Shown here: positions 38,838 through 47,894 of the stretch, in pieces
Numbering within the stretch: the first letter of the stretch is position 1
Layout of the letters: every line of letters starts with the position of its first letter
NCBI RefSeq assembly: GCF_006974105.1
Contig: NZ_CP036282.1
Span: 3,100,001 to 3,164,000, forward strand
Direction of reading: 5' to 3'
Length of the DNA: 64,000 bases
Source: Rhodoferax aquaticus
GTDB lineage: Bacteria > Pseudomonadota > Gammaproteobacteria > Burkholderiales > Burkholderiaceae_C
Program-made: the position numbers and the translations under genes
Notes under the pieces: generated by a model
Told to the model about the DNA's origin: nothing
What the model saw: only the letters and a program-made list of their open reading frames with translations
Databases searched by the model: none

Positions 38838-40013
38838 ATGTCTGATTTAAGTCTTCAACTGCAGCAGGCGCAAAGCCAACTACCAGTTTCAAGCTACTTC
38901 GATGCCGCGCTGTACCAGCGCGAAATGCAAACCATCTTTGCCAACGGCCCACGTTACGTGGGCCATGCTTTGGCAGTCCCCCAAGTAGGGGATTACTACG
39001 CCTTGCCACAAGAAAAAGAAGGCCGTGCGCTGGTGCGCAATGCAGGTGGCATTGAGCTCATCTCCAATGTATGCCGCCATCGCCAAGCCGTCATGCTCAA
39101 AGGGCGTGGTTCATTGCTGCACGGCAATGGCAAAAAAAATGCAAGCGGCGGCAACATCGTTTGCCCCCTGCACCGCTGGACCTACAGCGGCGCCCACGCA
39201 GGGCTAGATGCCAGTCGCTCAGGCACACTGATAGGCGCGCCCCACTTCGCGCAAGACCCCTGCCTTAACCTGAACAATTACCCGCTCCAAGAGTGGAATG
39301 GTCTGCTTTTTGAGGCACAAGGCCGCAACGTCGCACACGACATGGCCACTCTCGGTCCCCGCGCGGCCTTGGACTTTGAAGGTTATGTGCTAGACCGCGT
39401 AGAGATGCACGAGTGCAACTACAACTGGAAAACCTTTATTGAGGTGTACCTGGAGGACTACCACGTAGGTCCCTTTCATCCTGGCTTGGGCCAGTTTGTG
39501 ACCTGCGATGACTTGCGCTGGGAATTCAAAGATAACTATTCGGTGCAAACCGTTGGGGTAGCCAATCGTTTGGGCAAGGCGGACGCGAGCGGCGGCTCCC
39601 CGGTGTATGAACGTTGGCAGAAAGCACTCTTGGCTTACCGCAACAATGTGCCCCCACCGTTCGGTGCTATTTGGCTGACCTACTACCCACACATCATGGT
39701 GGAGTGGTACCCCCATGTCCTTACCGTGTCCACCTTGTACCCCATGGGCGTGAACAAAACCATGAACATGGTGGAGTTCTACTACCCTGAAGAAATTGCG
39801 GCGTTTGAGCGCGAGTTTGTAGAAGCCCAACAGGCCGCCTATATGGAAACTTGCATAGAAGACGATGAAATTGGGGAGCGCATGGATGCGGGACGCGCTG
39901 CCTTGTACGCGCGGGGAGACAACGAAGTAGGTCCCTACCAAAGCCCGATGGAAGACGGTATGCAGCACTTTCATGAGTGGTACCGTCGACAGCTAGGCAA
40001 AGCCACGCCCTAG
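38838..40013 (+). CDS. Rieske non-haem iron oxygenase, alpha subunit
   Basis: The 391-residue protein has the Rieske cluster ligands Cys79, His81, Cys109 and His112 (CRHR...CPLHRW) and the mononuclear iron site in NWKTFIEVYLEDYHVGPFHPG. It belongs to the aromatic-ring-hydroxylating dioxygenase alpha family, though substrates range from aromatics to choline and sterols. No ferredoxin, reductase or beta subunit gene is adjacent, so the electron donor is not in the window. It is followed by a DMT exporter and a sulfurtransferase on the same strand. The substrate is unknown. Confidence 0.85.
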   Translation: MSDLSLQLQQAQSQLPVSSYFDAALYQREMQTIFANGPRYVGHALAVPQVGDYYALPQEKEGRALVRNAGGIELISNVCRHRQAVMLKGRGSLLHGNGKKNASGGNIVCPLHRWTYSGAHAGLDASRSGTLIGAPHFAQDPCLNLNNYPLQEWNGLLFEAQGRNVAHDMATLGPRAALDFEGYVLDRVEMHECNYNWKTFIEVYLEDYHVGPFHPGLGQFVTCDDLRWEFKDNYSVQTVGVANRLGKADASGGSPVYERWQKALLAYRNNVPPPFGAIWLTYYPHIMVEWYPHVLTVSTLYPMGVNKTMNMVEFYYPEEIAAFEREFVEAQQAAYMETCIEDDEIGERMDAGRAALYARGDNEVGPYQSPMEDGMQHFHEWYRRQLGKATP

Positions 40014-40099
40014 ACAGGCATTGCGCGCATCGCTACATCTTCAATAGCGCCGAGCACTTACCCAATGGGCACCCAAGCCCCAAAGAACAAGGTCAATTG

Positions 40100-40987
40100 A
40101 TGCAAGCACTCTGGATGATTTTGGCCTCATTTTGGTTTGCCACCATGGCCGTGGGCATCAAGTTCGCGTCCAACAGTTTCACAACCTTTGAGTTGGTGTT
40201 TTACCGTGGCGTAGTCAGCGTAGTGTTTATGGCCATCGTGATGCGCGGCCGTGGAACAGCTTTGCGCACACCTGTACCAATGATGCACCTATGGCGCAGT
40301 GGCATCGGCGTGGTTTCGTTGGGGTCGTGGTTTTTTGCGATTGCGCACCTACCACTCGCAACCGCCATGACCCTGAACTACATGAGTGGCGTATGGGTTG
40401 CCGCATTCATCGTAGGCGGTGCCTTGCTATATGGCAAGGCAGAACGCCAAGGACCTTTGCTAGGAACCGTTCTCATGGGTTTTGCAGGTGTGGTGATGAC
40501 CTTGCGTCCTACCATAGACCAAGACCAGCTTTTTGCAGGTGTCGTCGGGCTTTTGTCTGGACTCGGAGCCGCGCTGGCCTATATGCAAGTGACCGCGTTG
40601 GGAAAAGCGGGTGAGCCCGAAGACCGCACCGTCTTTTACTTCTCGGTTGGCACCGCCATTGTGGGGGCCGCCGGCATGCTATTCACCAACATCACCCCGT
40701 GGGCAGCCGTGCGCTGGCAAGACGCTGCTTGGGTAATTCCTATTGGCATCCTAGCGTCCTTGGGGCAGTGGTGTATGACGCGAGCCTACAGCAAGGGTGC
40801 GACATTGGTAGTTGCGAGCATGCAGTACTCCGGCATTGTGTTCTCAGTCGCTTATGGGCTCGTGCTCTTTGGGGACCACATTGCCCCCATGGGTTGGGCC
40901 GGCATTGGAGTCATCGTCGTCAGCGGCATACTTGCCACCATCCTAAGGTCGCGGGTCTTGCCCAATACGCCCGCCGAAGAACACTGA
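40100..40987 (+). CDS. DMT-superfamily (EamA) transporter
   Basis: The 295-residue protein has about ten membrane helices in two EamA repeats, with MQALWMILASFWFATMAVGIKFAS at the start and GQWCMTRAYSKGATLVVASMQYSGIVFSVAYGLVLFGD in the second repeat. The family exports metabolites such as amino acids, but the substrate cannot be read from sequence. The ATG at 40100 has AAGG upstream; the in-frame start at 39977 overlaps the previous gene and is not used. The sulfurtransferase gene follows after 27 bases. Confidence 0.85.
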   Translation: MQALWMILASFWFATMAVGIKFASNSFTTFELVFYRGVVSVVFMAIVMRGRGTALRTPVPMMHLWRSGIGVVSLGSWFFAIAHLPLATAMTLNYMSGVWVAAFIVGGALLYGKAERQGPLLGTVLMGFAGVVMTLRPTIDQDQLFAGVVGLLSGLGAALAYMQVTALGKAGEPEDRTVFYFSVGTAIVGAAGMLFTNITPWAAVRWQDAAWVIPIGILASLGQWCMTRAYSKGATLVVASMQYSGIVFSVAYGLVLFGDHIAPMGWAGIGVIVVSGILATILRSRVLPNTPAEEH

Positions 40988-41014
40988 TTCCACAGCCACA
41001 CAAGGAGTTTTGAG

Positions 41015-41881
41015 ATGTACACCACCCTGATCACAGCCAAGGAGTTGAAGGCACTGCAGCTCAGCGGAACACCATATATGGTCTTCGACTGCAGCTTCGA
41101 CATGGGCAACCCTGGCGCTGGAGCTGAGGCATATGCCACTTCGCACATCGCGGGCGCAGTGTACGCACACTTGGACAAAGACCTTAGCGCCAAGGGCGAT
41201 CCAGCGCTGACCGGTGCTGCATCAGGGGGACGCCATCCTCTACCATCCCGGGAAAATTTCGCACAGTGGCTGCAAAGCATGGGCTTTAGCAATGGCATGC
41301 AAGCTGTGGTGTACGACCGCCAGGCCTGCCATTACTGTGCACGGCTTTGGTGGATGCTCAAGTGGGCCGGCCACAAAGCAGTGGCTGTGCTGGATGGTGG
41401 ATGGCCAGCGTGGTTAGAAGAGAACGGCGCTGTCGCCAGTGGTGCCACACAAGCGGATACCCTCGGCAGCTTCGCGCTAGGCCCCGCACTCGCCACTTTG
41501 GTGGATGTGCACACGGTGCACAAAAACTTGGGCAATACTGCGCAGCAAGTGCTAGATGCACGGGGCGCGCCCCGCTACCGTGGCGACGTGGAACCGCTGG
41601 ACCCTGTGGCGGGCCATATTCCAGGTGCGCTTAATCGCCCCTTCACAGAGAACCTCACCCAAGATGGCTACTTCAAGCCTGCCGACCGTCTACGGGCCGA
41701 GTTCGCGCAGGTTTTGGGGCTACGTGATGCCAACAGCATCGTGCACCACTGCGGCAGTGGAGTGACCGCTACGCCCAATGTGTTGGCCATGGAAATTGCA
41801 GGCTTTGGCCGCACCGCCTTATTTGCAGGGAGTTGGAGTGAGTGGTGCAGCGACCCTGCGCGCCCCGTAGCAAAAGGTTAG
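41015..41881 (+). CDS. sseA: 3-mercaptopyruvate sulfurtransferase
   Basis: The 288-residue protein has two rhodanese domains, the first inactive and the second with the active loop HHCGSGVTA (Cys near 249). CGSGVTA points to mercaptopyruvate rather than thiosulfate as donor (which usually shows CRKG). It transfers sulfane sulfur to thiols or cyanide. A ribosome-binding site (AAGGAG) lies eight bases before the ATG. It ends the Rieske-DMT-sulfurtransferase group; a functional link among the three is not evident. Confidence 0.87.
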   Translation: MYTTLITAKELKALQLSGTPYMVFDCSFDMGNPGAGAEAYATSHIAGAVYAHLDKDLSAKGDPALTGAASGGRHPLPSRENFAQWLQSMGFSNGMQAVVYDRQACHYCARLWWMLKWAGHKAVAVLDGGWPAWLEENGAVASGATQADTLGSFALGPALATLVDVHTVHKNLGNTAQQVLDARGAPRYRGDVEPLDPVAGHIPGALNRPFTENLTQDGYFKPADRLRAEFAQVLGLRDANSIVHHCGSGVTATPNVLAMEIAGFGRTALFAGSWSEWCSDPARPVAKG

Positions 41882-41898
41882 TCTGGCATCAGCGGCCC

Positions 41899-44385
41899 TT
41901 AGGCCGCTTGTTCTAGGTCCAGTTGCAACACTTGCGACTCATTCTCCGCCATGATGCGCTCCAACGCGCGCTCAACAATCGGCTGTTGATCGAGCAAGCG
42001 CAATTGGCCTTGGCGCAGCAGTTCAGCGACTTCACGCTCTGAGCGCACAAACGCGTCGAAACCATCACGGTTGGTAAACAGCAAGCGCGTACGCATGGGG
42101 CTCACCCAGCTCAAACGACAGCGGTGCAATGGCTCGCCCGGGGCGGCAAAGTCAAACCAAGTGCCCCGCTGCAGTGACTGGGCCAAACCATCAAAACTAT
42201 CGCGTGACTGTGCCAACTTCGCGGCCCTGCGTTGCTCCAAATCAACGATAGCCTCTCGTCCCGCCGATGGATCCAAGGCTTGCTGCTGACTGTCCAAGCC
42301 GGCCGCCTGGGTCATGCGAATAGCCAGCATGTGGGTCGAGATCAGGCGCCTTGTGAAGGTTCCCCGCTCATCGCCCACCCAGTTGATGTTGTCCAGACCC
42401 GTATTGATATTGCGCACCAGCTCCGGGAGAACTGCGACCAGTTGACGGCGCTCTTGGGCGGTAGTCTTGGGCTCAATAGACCAGATGAGTTGATCCATGG
42501 CCCCTACCATGGCCTCCCAATGTGACGGGTTGTCTGTGACATCCATCCAAGCGTGCGCCAAGACCTCGCGCCATTGTTGGGTGATGAAGGGCGCCAAGAA
42601 TGCAAGCACAGGCGAATCGGGTGTCAATGCACTCAACCGTGTGTGCACCACCTCATCGACATGGGCCAACGCTTGCTCAAAGACTTCGCCCTCACGGGCG
42701 TGGTCCGCCACAGGTTCAATGCGACCTTGGGCTTGCTGCTCGGTTTCAAACAGGAACTCCGTGAACTCAAGCAAGAGCTCACTGAACAAGTCCAAGTCGT
42801 CCTCAAACTCATTGAGAACACGCTTGACCGTGTTTTCAATCCGCACGTACAAGGGATCGCTCTCCCCCTTCTCAGGCTGCCATGCAATGGAGGCCTGCGC
42901 CAAGGTATCGATGAGTCGGCGCGCGGGGTGATCAGCGCTCAAAAAGAAGTCTCGGTCAATCATGGCCGCTTTGAGCACGGGAATTTGCAAGCGGCCAATC
43001 ACAAACTTCATCTGCAAAGGAATGGCATGGTCCGCAAACACATAGTCAAAGACTTCGGCCAAGGCGTCGACAGTCCCTCGGTCTAACTCTGGGGCGCGAC
43101 GCACTTCATCGCGTTCACGCATTTGGCGCAAAACAAAGTGCTCGGGCGGAATGTCTCCCGCAAAAGCATGCTCGGCGTAGCTCTCTTGTGCTCCGGCCTG
43201 AAGCTCGGCCAAATACCCCATGAACTCAGGGTCCGCAGGAACCTCGGCCCCCCCTTGGAACCCGCTCTGGTGCTCACCTTGCCTGTCAACGGAGGCACTG
43301 TCCAAGTAGGAAGAAGGGGCCAAGCCACCGTTTTGGGAACTGGGGTATTGCGCTTGCCCACCCGCAGGGCTGGCAGGGCTTTGCATGCCCTGTGATCGCG
43401 CTGGACCACCTGCCCTTCCGAAGCCCAAACGCTGCAAAAACTGTCGCGCATGCGCGGCCACACTGCGCCCAACGGGGGCCATACCACCCCACATGGATCG
43501 GCTGTCCGCCTGCGCAGCGGCGTCACCCTGGCTGCCAGTACGCATGCGCCCACCGGCAGCTTGAGCACCTCCTGAAGCACCGATAGGGGCCGGACGGCTA
43601 CGCCCTTGATCAGCGCCTTGCACATCGCTTGTCGCTTCTGGTCGATCGGGACTGCTCAAAGGCATCAACCCCGAAACGCCTGCTTCCGTTTTGCGAATGC
43701 GGTATACCGTTTGCCCATCGATTCCGGCTTTGGTCAGCGTGGCGTTGAGGTCTTGGTACAAAGGAGCCAAGTCCAAATAGGTCTGTGGCTCCAAGGACAA
43801 CATCAGGTCTTCGGTGGCCTGGTTGTCAAAGTCACACGATTCCCAGGCCGACATAAAGGACTGGATGTAGATTTCTGCGCGAAACGGGTTGTCTGTGAGC
43901 GTGGCCGACTCTAGGCCCGTTAACACCCCCAAACGGCGAGTCAACGGTGCCAGCGCAGCGTCATAGTGTGCTGTGAACTTCTGCGTGATTCGGTCCACCA
44001 ACAGAATGCGTTCGACTTCGCTGACATCAATCAGCGTCATCGCCAAGCCACCCATGTCATCGGAAAACAAAGCGCCAGAGCCTGTGGTGTTTTTGGCCTC
44101 TGCGCCCTGATCGCGCAAGGACGCCAATTGTGCCTCTAGGCCTTTGCGCAGCTGGGTATGAAACGCTTGGTTGAACGCAGGGCCTTGTTTTTGTAGAAAA
44201 ACGTAGGCAGACCGTAAATTTTGCGCACGCCCTAAAGGCTGCACTGCGTCCAACAGGGTCAACAAGTGCGTGCGCACCCGGTCCAAATGGTCTACTTCAT
44301 GCGCCCCAAAATAGGCCAGCGTTTTGCTGACGAGGCTGCGTAGAAGCATCTCATGGTGAGACGACAGTGGGGAACGGATGGACAT
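41899..44385 (-). CDS. DUF1631 family protein
   Basis: The product has 828 residues. N-terminal and C-terminal helical regions match the pattern of DUF1631 proteins found in betaproteobacteria, with ...LVDRITQKF, LDQLIWSIEPKTTAQERRQLVAVLPELVRNINTGL and a PilZ-like C-terminal stretch RLSWVSPMRTRLLFTNRDGFDAFV. About residues 245-390 form a Gly/Ser/Gln-rich linker of low complexity. Function is unknown. The start at 44385 (MSIRSPLSSHHEM) is preferred over frames that extend to 44550; the ribosome-binding site is poor. Confidence 0.75.
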   Translation of the reverse strand: MSIRSPLSSHHEMLLRSLVSKTLAYFGAHEVDHLDRVRTHLLTLLDAVQPLGRAQNLRSAYVFLQKQGPAFNQAFHTQLRKGLEAQLASLRDQGAEAKNTTGSGALFSDDMGGLAMTLIDVSEVERILLVDRITQKFTAHYDAALAPLTRRLGVLTGLESATLTDNPFRAEIYIQSFMSAWESCDFDNQATEDLMLSLEPQTYLDLAPLYQDLNATLTKAGIDGQTVYRIRKTEAGVSGLMPLSSPDRPEATSDVQGADQGRSRPAPIGASGGAQAAGGRMRTGSQGDAAAQADSRSMWGGMAPVGRSVAAHARQFLQRLGFGRAGGPARSQGMQSPASPAGGQAQYPSSQNGGLAPSSYLDSASVDRQGEHQSGFQGGAEVPADPEFMGYLAELQAGAQESYAEHAFAGDIPPEHFVLRQMRERDEVRRAPELDRGTVDALAEVFDYVFADHAIPLQMKFVIGRLQIPVLKAAMIDRDFFLSADHPARRLIDTLAQASIAWQPEKGESDPLYVRIENTVKRVLNEFEDDLDLFSELLLEFTEFLFETEQQAQGRIEPVADHAREGEVFEQALAHVDEVVHTRLSALTPDSPVLAFLAPFITQQWREVLAHAWMDVTDNPSHWEAMVGAMDQLIWSIEPKTTAQERRQLVAVLPELVRNINTGLDNINWVGDERGTFTRRLISTHMLAIRMTQAAGLDSQQQALDPSAGREAIVDLEQRRAAKLAQSRDSFDGLAQSLQRGTWFDFAAPGEPLHRCRLSWVSPMRTRLLFTNRDGFDAFVRSEREVAELLRQGQLRLLDQQPIVERALERIMAENESQVLQLDLEQAA

Positions 44386-44657
44386 CCTAGCAAATCTAAT
44401 CGATATCAAATACAGGGCCACACGCGCCCCAACGACCAAGATGGGGAGCATTGTCTGACGCATCGCTTCCCACCTGCCAACCTTATCAGAAACGCAATGC
44501 AAATATGTGTAAAAAGTGTGCAACCCCCGGGGGCAGGCGGCTTTAGACACGTGTGTAGCTCATGCCCTACCCGCAAACGCCTCCGTTACTTTTTATTACC
44601 AATTTACAAACCATTGGCCGCATGAAAATGCGTGCCCAGCGCAGACCGCAGGGCGGC
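44386..44657. other. Intergenic region between the DUF1631 gene and lysA
   Basis: No gene is supported. It lies upstream of the DUF1631 gene and downstream of lysA, both on the minus strand. The open frame that continues from the DUF1631 gene to 44550 has no family match. No terminator hairpin was found for lysA. Confidence 0.45.
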
Positions 44658-45908
44658 CTACAGAGCTTCCAGTGCCAGCAGCTCCGCCACGGTTTGCTTG
44701 CGACGAATGACGCGTACTTGGCTGTCTTCCACCAGCACCTCGGCAATCAAAGGGCGGGTGTTGTAGTTGGAGGACATGGACGCCCCATAGGCGCCCGCGT
44801 CGTGGAACACCAGCAAGTCGCCCACCTGCGCCGCGGGCAATGCGCGGGTCTGCACCACACCACCTTCCCCTTGGGTAAACACATCGCCTGATTCGCACAG
44901 TGGCCCGGCTACCACGGTGTCTTTCACAGGCGCAGTAGACGCTTCACCAGCTGCCGTGATCACGCTGATGCCGTGAAACGCGCCGTACATGGAAGGGCGC
45001 ATCAAGTCGCTAAAGCCCGCATCCACCAACACAAAATGGTTGCTACCCACGTCTTTGCTGGCGCGCACTTCGCTCACCAAGACGCCCGACTCTGCCACCA
45101 AATAGCGCCCGGGTTCTAACTCCAAAGTCACAGGGTGGCCTAATGAGGCGGCGATACGCTGGCGTGCTGCATCCCAGCAGCTGAAGTAATGGACCGTGTC
45201 GATCTGAGGCTCACCCGCTTGGTAAGGAATAGACAAGCCACCCCCGGCAGAAATGGCCGATAAGTCCATGCCTTGCGCTTTCACAGTCGCGACCAAGGCT
45301 TCCATCGCGCCGCAGACCTCTTGCAAGTGGGCGTAGTCCACGCCGGAGCCAATGTGCATATGCAAACCCAGCAGTTGCAAACCATTGGCACGTACTTTGG
45401 CCAAGGCTTGCGGCAACTCGGCATGCCAAATGCCGTGCTTGCTGTGTTCACCACCGGTGTTGGTCTTGTTGGAGTGCCCGTGGCCAAAGCCGGGGTTGAT
45501 GCGCAACCACACAGGGTGACCCGGGTGCGCCGCGCCCAGTTGGTCCAGCATGTCGGCCGAGCCACAGTTCACCGGAATGCCCAGTTCCACCACGCGGGCC
45601 AAGGTGGCCCGGTCTAGCAAGTCTGCCGTAAACACAATTTCGTAGTGGCCTTGGTGCAAACCGGGCTGGTAACCCGCCGCCAAGGCGCGCTCAACCTCAC
45701 CCAAAGACACCGCATCGACCAGCACACCTTGCGCGCGCATGAGACGCAGAATGTGGGTGTTGGAGTTGGCTTTTTGGGCAAAACGAACCACATCAAACTG
45801 GCGCAAGGCCGCAATTTGGCGCTGGATGGTGGCGGCGTCATACGCCCACAAGGGGGTGCCATGTGCTTTGGCGATATGGGCAAGGGTGGCACTAGAAAAA
45901 GGGTTCAT
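44658..45908 (-). CDS. lysA: Diaminopimelate decarboxylase
   Basis: LysA removes CO2 from meso-diaminopimelate in the last step of lysine synthesis. The 416-residue fold III PLP enzyme has the cofactor Lys in VRFAQKANSNTHILRL (near 48), LGLHMHIGSGVDYA, AISAGGGLSIPY, LELEPGRYLVAESG and FHDAGAYGASMSSNYN. It is divergent from a LysR-type gene, the classic lysA-lysR arrangement, so its expression is likely controlled by that regulator with diaminopimelate or lysine as effector. Confidence 0.94.
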   Translation of the reverse strand: MNPFSSATLAHIAKAHGTPLWAYDAATIQRQIAALRQFDVVRFAQKANSNTHILRLMRAQGVLVDAVSLGEVERALAAGYQPGLHQGHYEIVFTADLLDRATLARVVELGIPVNCGSADMLDQLGAAHPGHPVWLRINPGFGHGHSNKTNTGGEHSKHGIWHAELPQALAKVRANGLQLLGLHMHIGSGVDYAHLQEVCGAMEALVATVKAQGMDLSAISAGGGLSIPYQAGEPQIDTVHYFSCWDAARQRIAASLGHPVTLELEPGRYLVAESGVLVSEVRASKDVGSNHFVLVDAGFSDLMRPSMYGAFHGISVITAAGEASTAPVKDTVVAGPLCESGDVFTQGEGGVVQTRALPAAQVGDLLVFHDAGAYGASMSSNYNTRPLIAEVLVEDSQVRVIRRKQTVAELLALEAL

Positions 45909-45962
45909 GTCCGCATCATGCCCAGCCCTTTATATGCCTGCAATGCCAATTTTGTTGATTAG

Positions 45963-45981
45963 CTATTCAATATGGATATAG
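45963..45981. promoter_or_regulatory. Candidate LysR operator in the lysA-lysR gap
   Basis: CTATTCAATATGGATATAG is an imperfect dyad containing a T-N11-A core, in the 80-base gap between the divergent genes. It overlaps the likely lysR start region. Weak evidence. Confidence 0.3.
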
Positions 45982-45988
45982 TTTGCAG

Positions 45989-46939
45989 ATGCCACGACCA
46001 CACGCTGCCCTCCCTCTCACGCCACCCCAGATCACCCACCGCCAGTTGGCCATGTTTCGCGCCATCATGTTGCAAGGCAATGTGAGCCGCGCGGCGGAGG
46101 CGACCGCCTCGTCCCAACCCACCCTGAGCCGGGAGTTAGCGCGCTTGGAGCAACTGCTGGGTTTTGACTTGTTTGATCGGGTGCGTGGACGCTTGCGCCC
46201 CACCGTGCGGGCACTGGCCTTGATGCAAGAGGTAGAGCGTTCCTTCATAGGTTTAGAGCAAATCAGCGCCCGCGCCCAAGAACTGCGGACCTTGTCCACC
46301 GGGCGGCTGCGGCTGGCCTGCCTGCCCGCACTCGCCCATGCGCTGGTGCCTCAAGCATTGGTGCATTTGGCGCGTGCCCTGCCCCAAGCCAGCGTGAGCG
46401 TGGTGCCCTTGGAGTCACCCTGGCTGGAGCAAGCTATGGGGGAGCAGCGCTTTGACTTAGGCATTGGCGAGTCCTTGGGTGACGCCACGCCAGCGCCCCC
46501 TGGGGTAGAGGTACGCAGCCTGCTGCAAGCCAATGAGGTGGCCGTGCTGCCGGTGGGCCACCGCCTGTGCCGCAAGGCGGTGCTCGCGCCGCAAGACTTT
46601 CAAGGCGAGCGCTTTGTGAGTTTGGCAGAGGGCGACCCCTACCGCCAAGCCATTGACGCCCTCTTCGCGCAAGCCCAAGTGCAGCGCGCCACACTGCTGG
46701 AAACCGCCAGCGCCGTGGCGGTGTGCGCCATGGTGCAGCAAGGCCTGGGCGTGGCCATCGTCAACCCCCTCACGGCCCACGCCATGGCGCACCCGCAGAT
46801 GGTGGTGCGCCCACTGACCGAGGCCATTGCCTTCAACGTGAGTTTGCTGGTGCCACAGGTAGCAGCGACTCACCCACTCCAAGCGCAACTGGTAGAGGCG
46901 ATTACGCTGGCGGCGCGCGAAATACTACAAAAAGCATAG
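45989..46939 (+). CDS. lysR: LysR-type transcriptional regulator, divergent from lysA
   Basis: The product has 316 residues from the ATG at 45989 (TTG at 45983 is possible). The winged helix-turn-helix at about 18-75 reads QLAMFRAIMLQGNVSRAAEATASSQPTLSRELARLEQLLGFDLFDR, and the effector domain follows (LACLPALAHALVPQALVHL...DLGIGE). Orientation and gap match LysR, the activator of lysA. The last codons adjoin an intergenic repeat. Confidence 0.85.
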   Translation: MPRPHAALPLTPPQITHRQLAMFRAIMLQGNVSRAAEATASSQPTLSRELARLEQLLGFDLFDRVRGRLRPTVRALALMQEVERSFIGLEQISARAQELRTLSTGRLRLACLPALAHALVPQALVHLARALPQASVSVVPLESPWLEQAMGEQRFDLGIGESLGDATPAPPGVEVRSLLQANEVAVLPVGHRLCRKAVLAPQDFQGERFVSLAEGDPYRQAIDALFAQAQVQRATLLETASAVAVCAMVQQGLGVAIVNPLTAHAMAHPQMVVRPLTEAIAFNVSLLVPQVAATHPLQAQLVEAITLAAREILQKA

Positions 46940-46976
46940 CTGCATCTACATATTCCATAGGCGCTGCAAGCTGATA
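46934..46976 (+). repeat. Intergenic repeat copy, after lysR
   Basis: GCATAGCTGCATCTACATAT is followed by TCCATAGGCGCTGCAAGC. It resembles the copies at 53627 and 16985 but lacks the left arm of the hairpin. It starts in the lysR stop codon region. Confidence 0.5.
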
Positions 46977-46993
46977 CTTCAATAAATCCAAAT

Positions 46994-47647
46994 CTACCAA
47001 TCCTTGTGCCGCGTGTGCTTTTTGATGAGCCTGCTGTGCATGGCATCTAGGTATCCGAGCATGCGGTCTGGAATAACCGGCTTCTGGTAGTAAGTGACCC
47101 ACTCCGGCAAACTCCCCAGGCTCCTGGCCTCTGTGAAGTCCAACACCGAAAGAATGAGCACTTCTATGCCGTGGTAGGCAGCTTCCTTTTCTAGCGCAGC
47201 CATGAGGTGAAAGCCATCAAAGGGTGACATCAAGAGATCCGTAACCAACAGATCCGGACGTTGACGTTCGAGTTGAATCAAGGCCATAGAGGCGTCGGTA
47301 GCCACGGTGAGGTCAATAGGAAACGTACAGCGTCCGACGATGCTCTTGAAAAACTGGGCCTGAATCGGGTCATCTTCAGCGAGCAACACACGTAGGCGTT
47401 GCGATGGCACTCTGGGCTGTACCGCGATGGCATGGGCGGGCAATTTAGATGCCAACAGCTTCTCAACCGCGCCGCCAGGAATCCTTCTATGTCCTCCTGG
47501 CGTGATCCACGCCTCAATTTCGCCCTGAATCACCATTTTCTGAACGGTAGTGACCGACAGGCCCAGCCGTTGAGCCGCTTGTTTAGTGGTGAGCACATCG
47601 GCCACACCAGTGGGCTTTTTACCTGTTTGCATTCTTGATAAAACCAT
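46994..47647 (-). CDS. Response regulator with N-terminal excisionase-type HTH and C-terminal receiver
   Basis: The product has about 217 residues. An N-terminal helix-turn-helix of the MerR/excisionase kind (TTKQAAQRLGLSVTTVQKMVIQGEIEAWITPGGHRRIP) precedes a complete receiver domain: acidic pair in LLAEDDPIQAQ, phosphoacceptor Asp in LLVTDLLMSPFDG, Ser in ILSVLD and Lys in YYQKPV. This order is the reverse of most response regulators. No histidine kinase is adjacent. The gene is divergent from the HDOD-GGDEF gene, with an AT-rich gap. Start is uncertain; 47632 (MQTGKKPTG) and a TTG at 47680 are alternatives. Confidence 0.82.
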   Translation of the reverse strand: MVLSRMQTGKKPTGVADVLTTKQAAQRLGLSVTTVQKMVIQGEIEAWITPGGHRRIPGGAVEKLLASKLPAHAIAVQPRVPSQRLRVLLAEDDPIQAQFFKSIVGRCTFPIDLTVATDASMALIQLERQRPDLLVTDLLMSPFDGFHLMAALEKEAAYHGIEVLILSVLDFTEARSLGSLPEWVTYYQKPVIPDRMLGYLDAMHSRLIKKHTRHKDW

Positions 47648-47775
47648 TTTTGCATCAGGTTTTTGCGAAAAAACCAACACATCTTTTGAAAAAAATGTGG
47701 ATTTTGATGGATTGGCTTGCTTTTGGGATTTTTGTTAAATCAATTTCAAATTAAACAAATAATTTGTTGCGCAAA

Positions 47776-47865
47776 GGCAACTAAGTACCCGTTGCCATGC
47801 GATGGAGTCCCCCAACGGAGTGAAAGCTGACACGTAAAGCTGAACCAAGTCGAGGACGCCATCGC
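47776..47865 (+). promoter_or_regulatory. Structured leader ahead of the HDOD-GGDEF gene
   Basis: GGCAAC (47776-47781) pairs with GTTGCC (47791-47796), and directly after it GCGATGG (47799-47805) pairs with CCATCGC (47859-47865), enclosing about 53 bases with TGAAAG and ACGTAAAGC. Both stems are perfect. The order of elements is only loosely like a cyclic di-GMP riboswitch, and I could not fit that model. Confidence 0.4.
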
Positions 47866-47894
47866 CGATCCGCAAACAAAATAGGAGAGACGCT

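Noticed and set aside
47776..47894. Cyclic di-GMP-I riboswitch upstream of the GGDEF gene
   Set aside because: Some pieces (GCAAAGGCAAC, GAAA, ACGTAAAGC) resemble the motif, but the order and the tetraloop stem do not fit; kept only as an unassigned structured leader.
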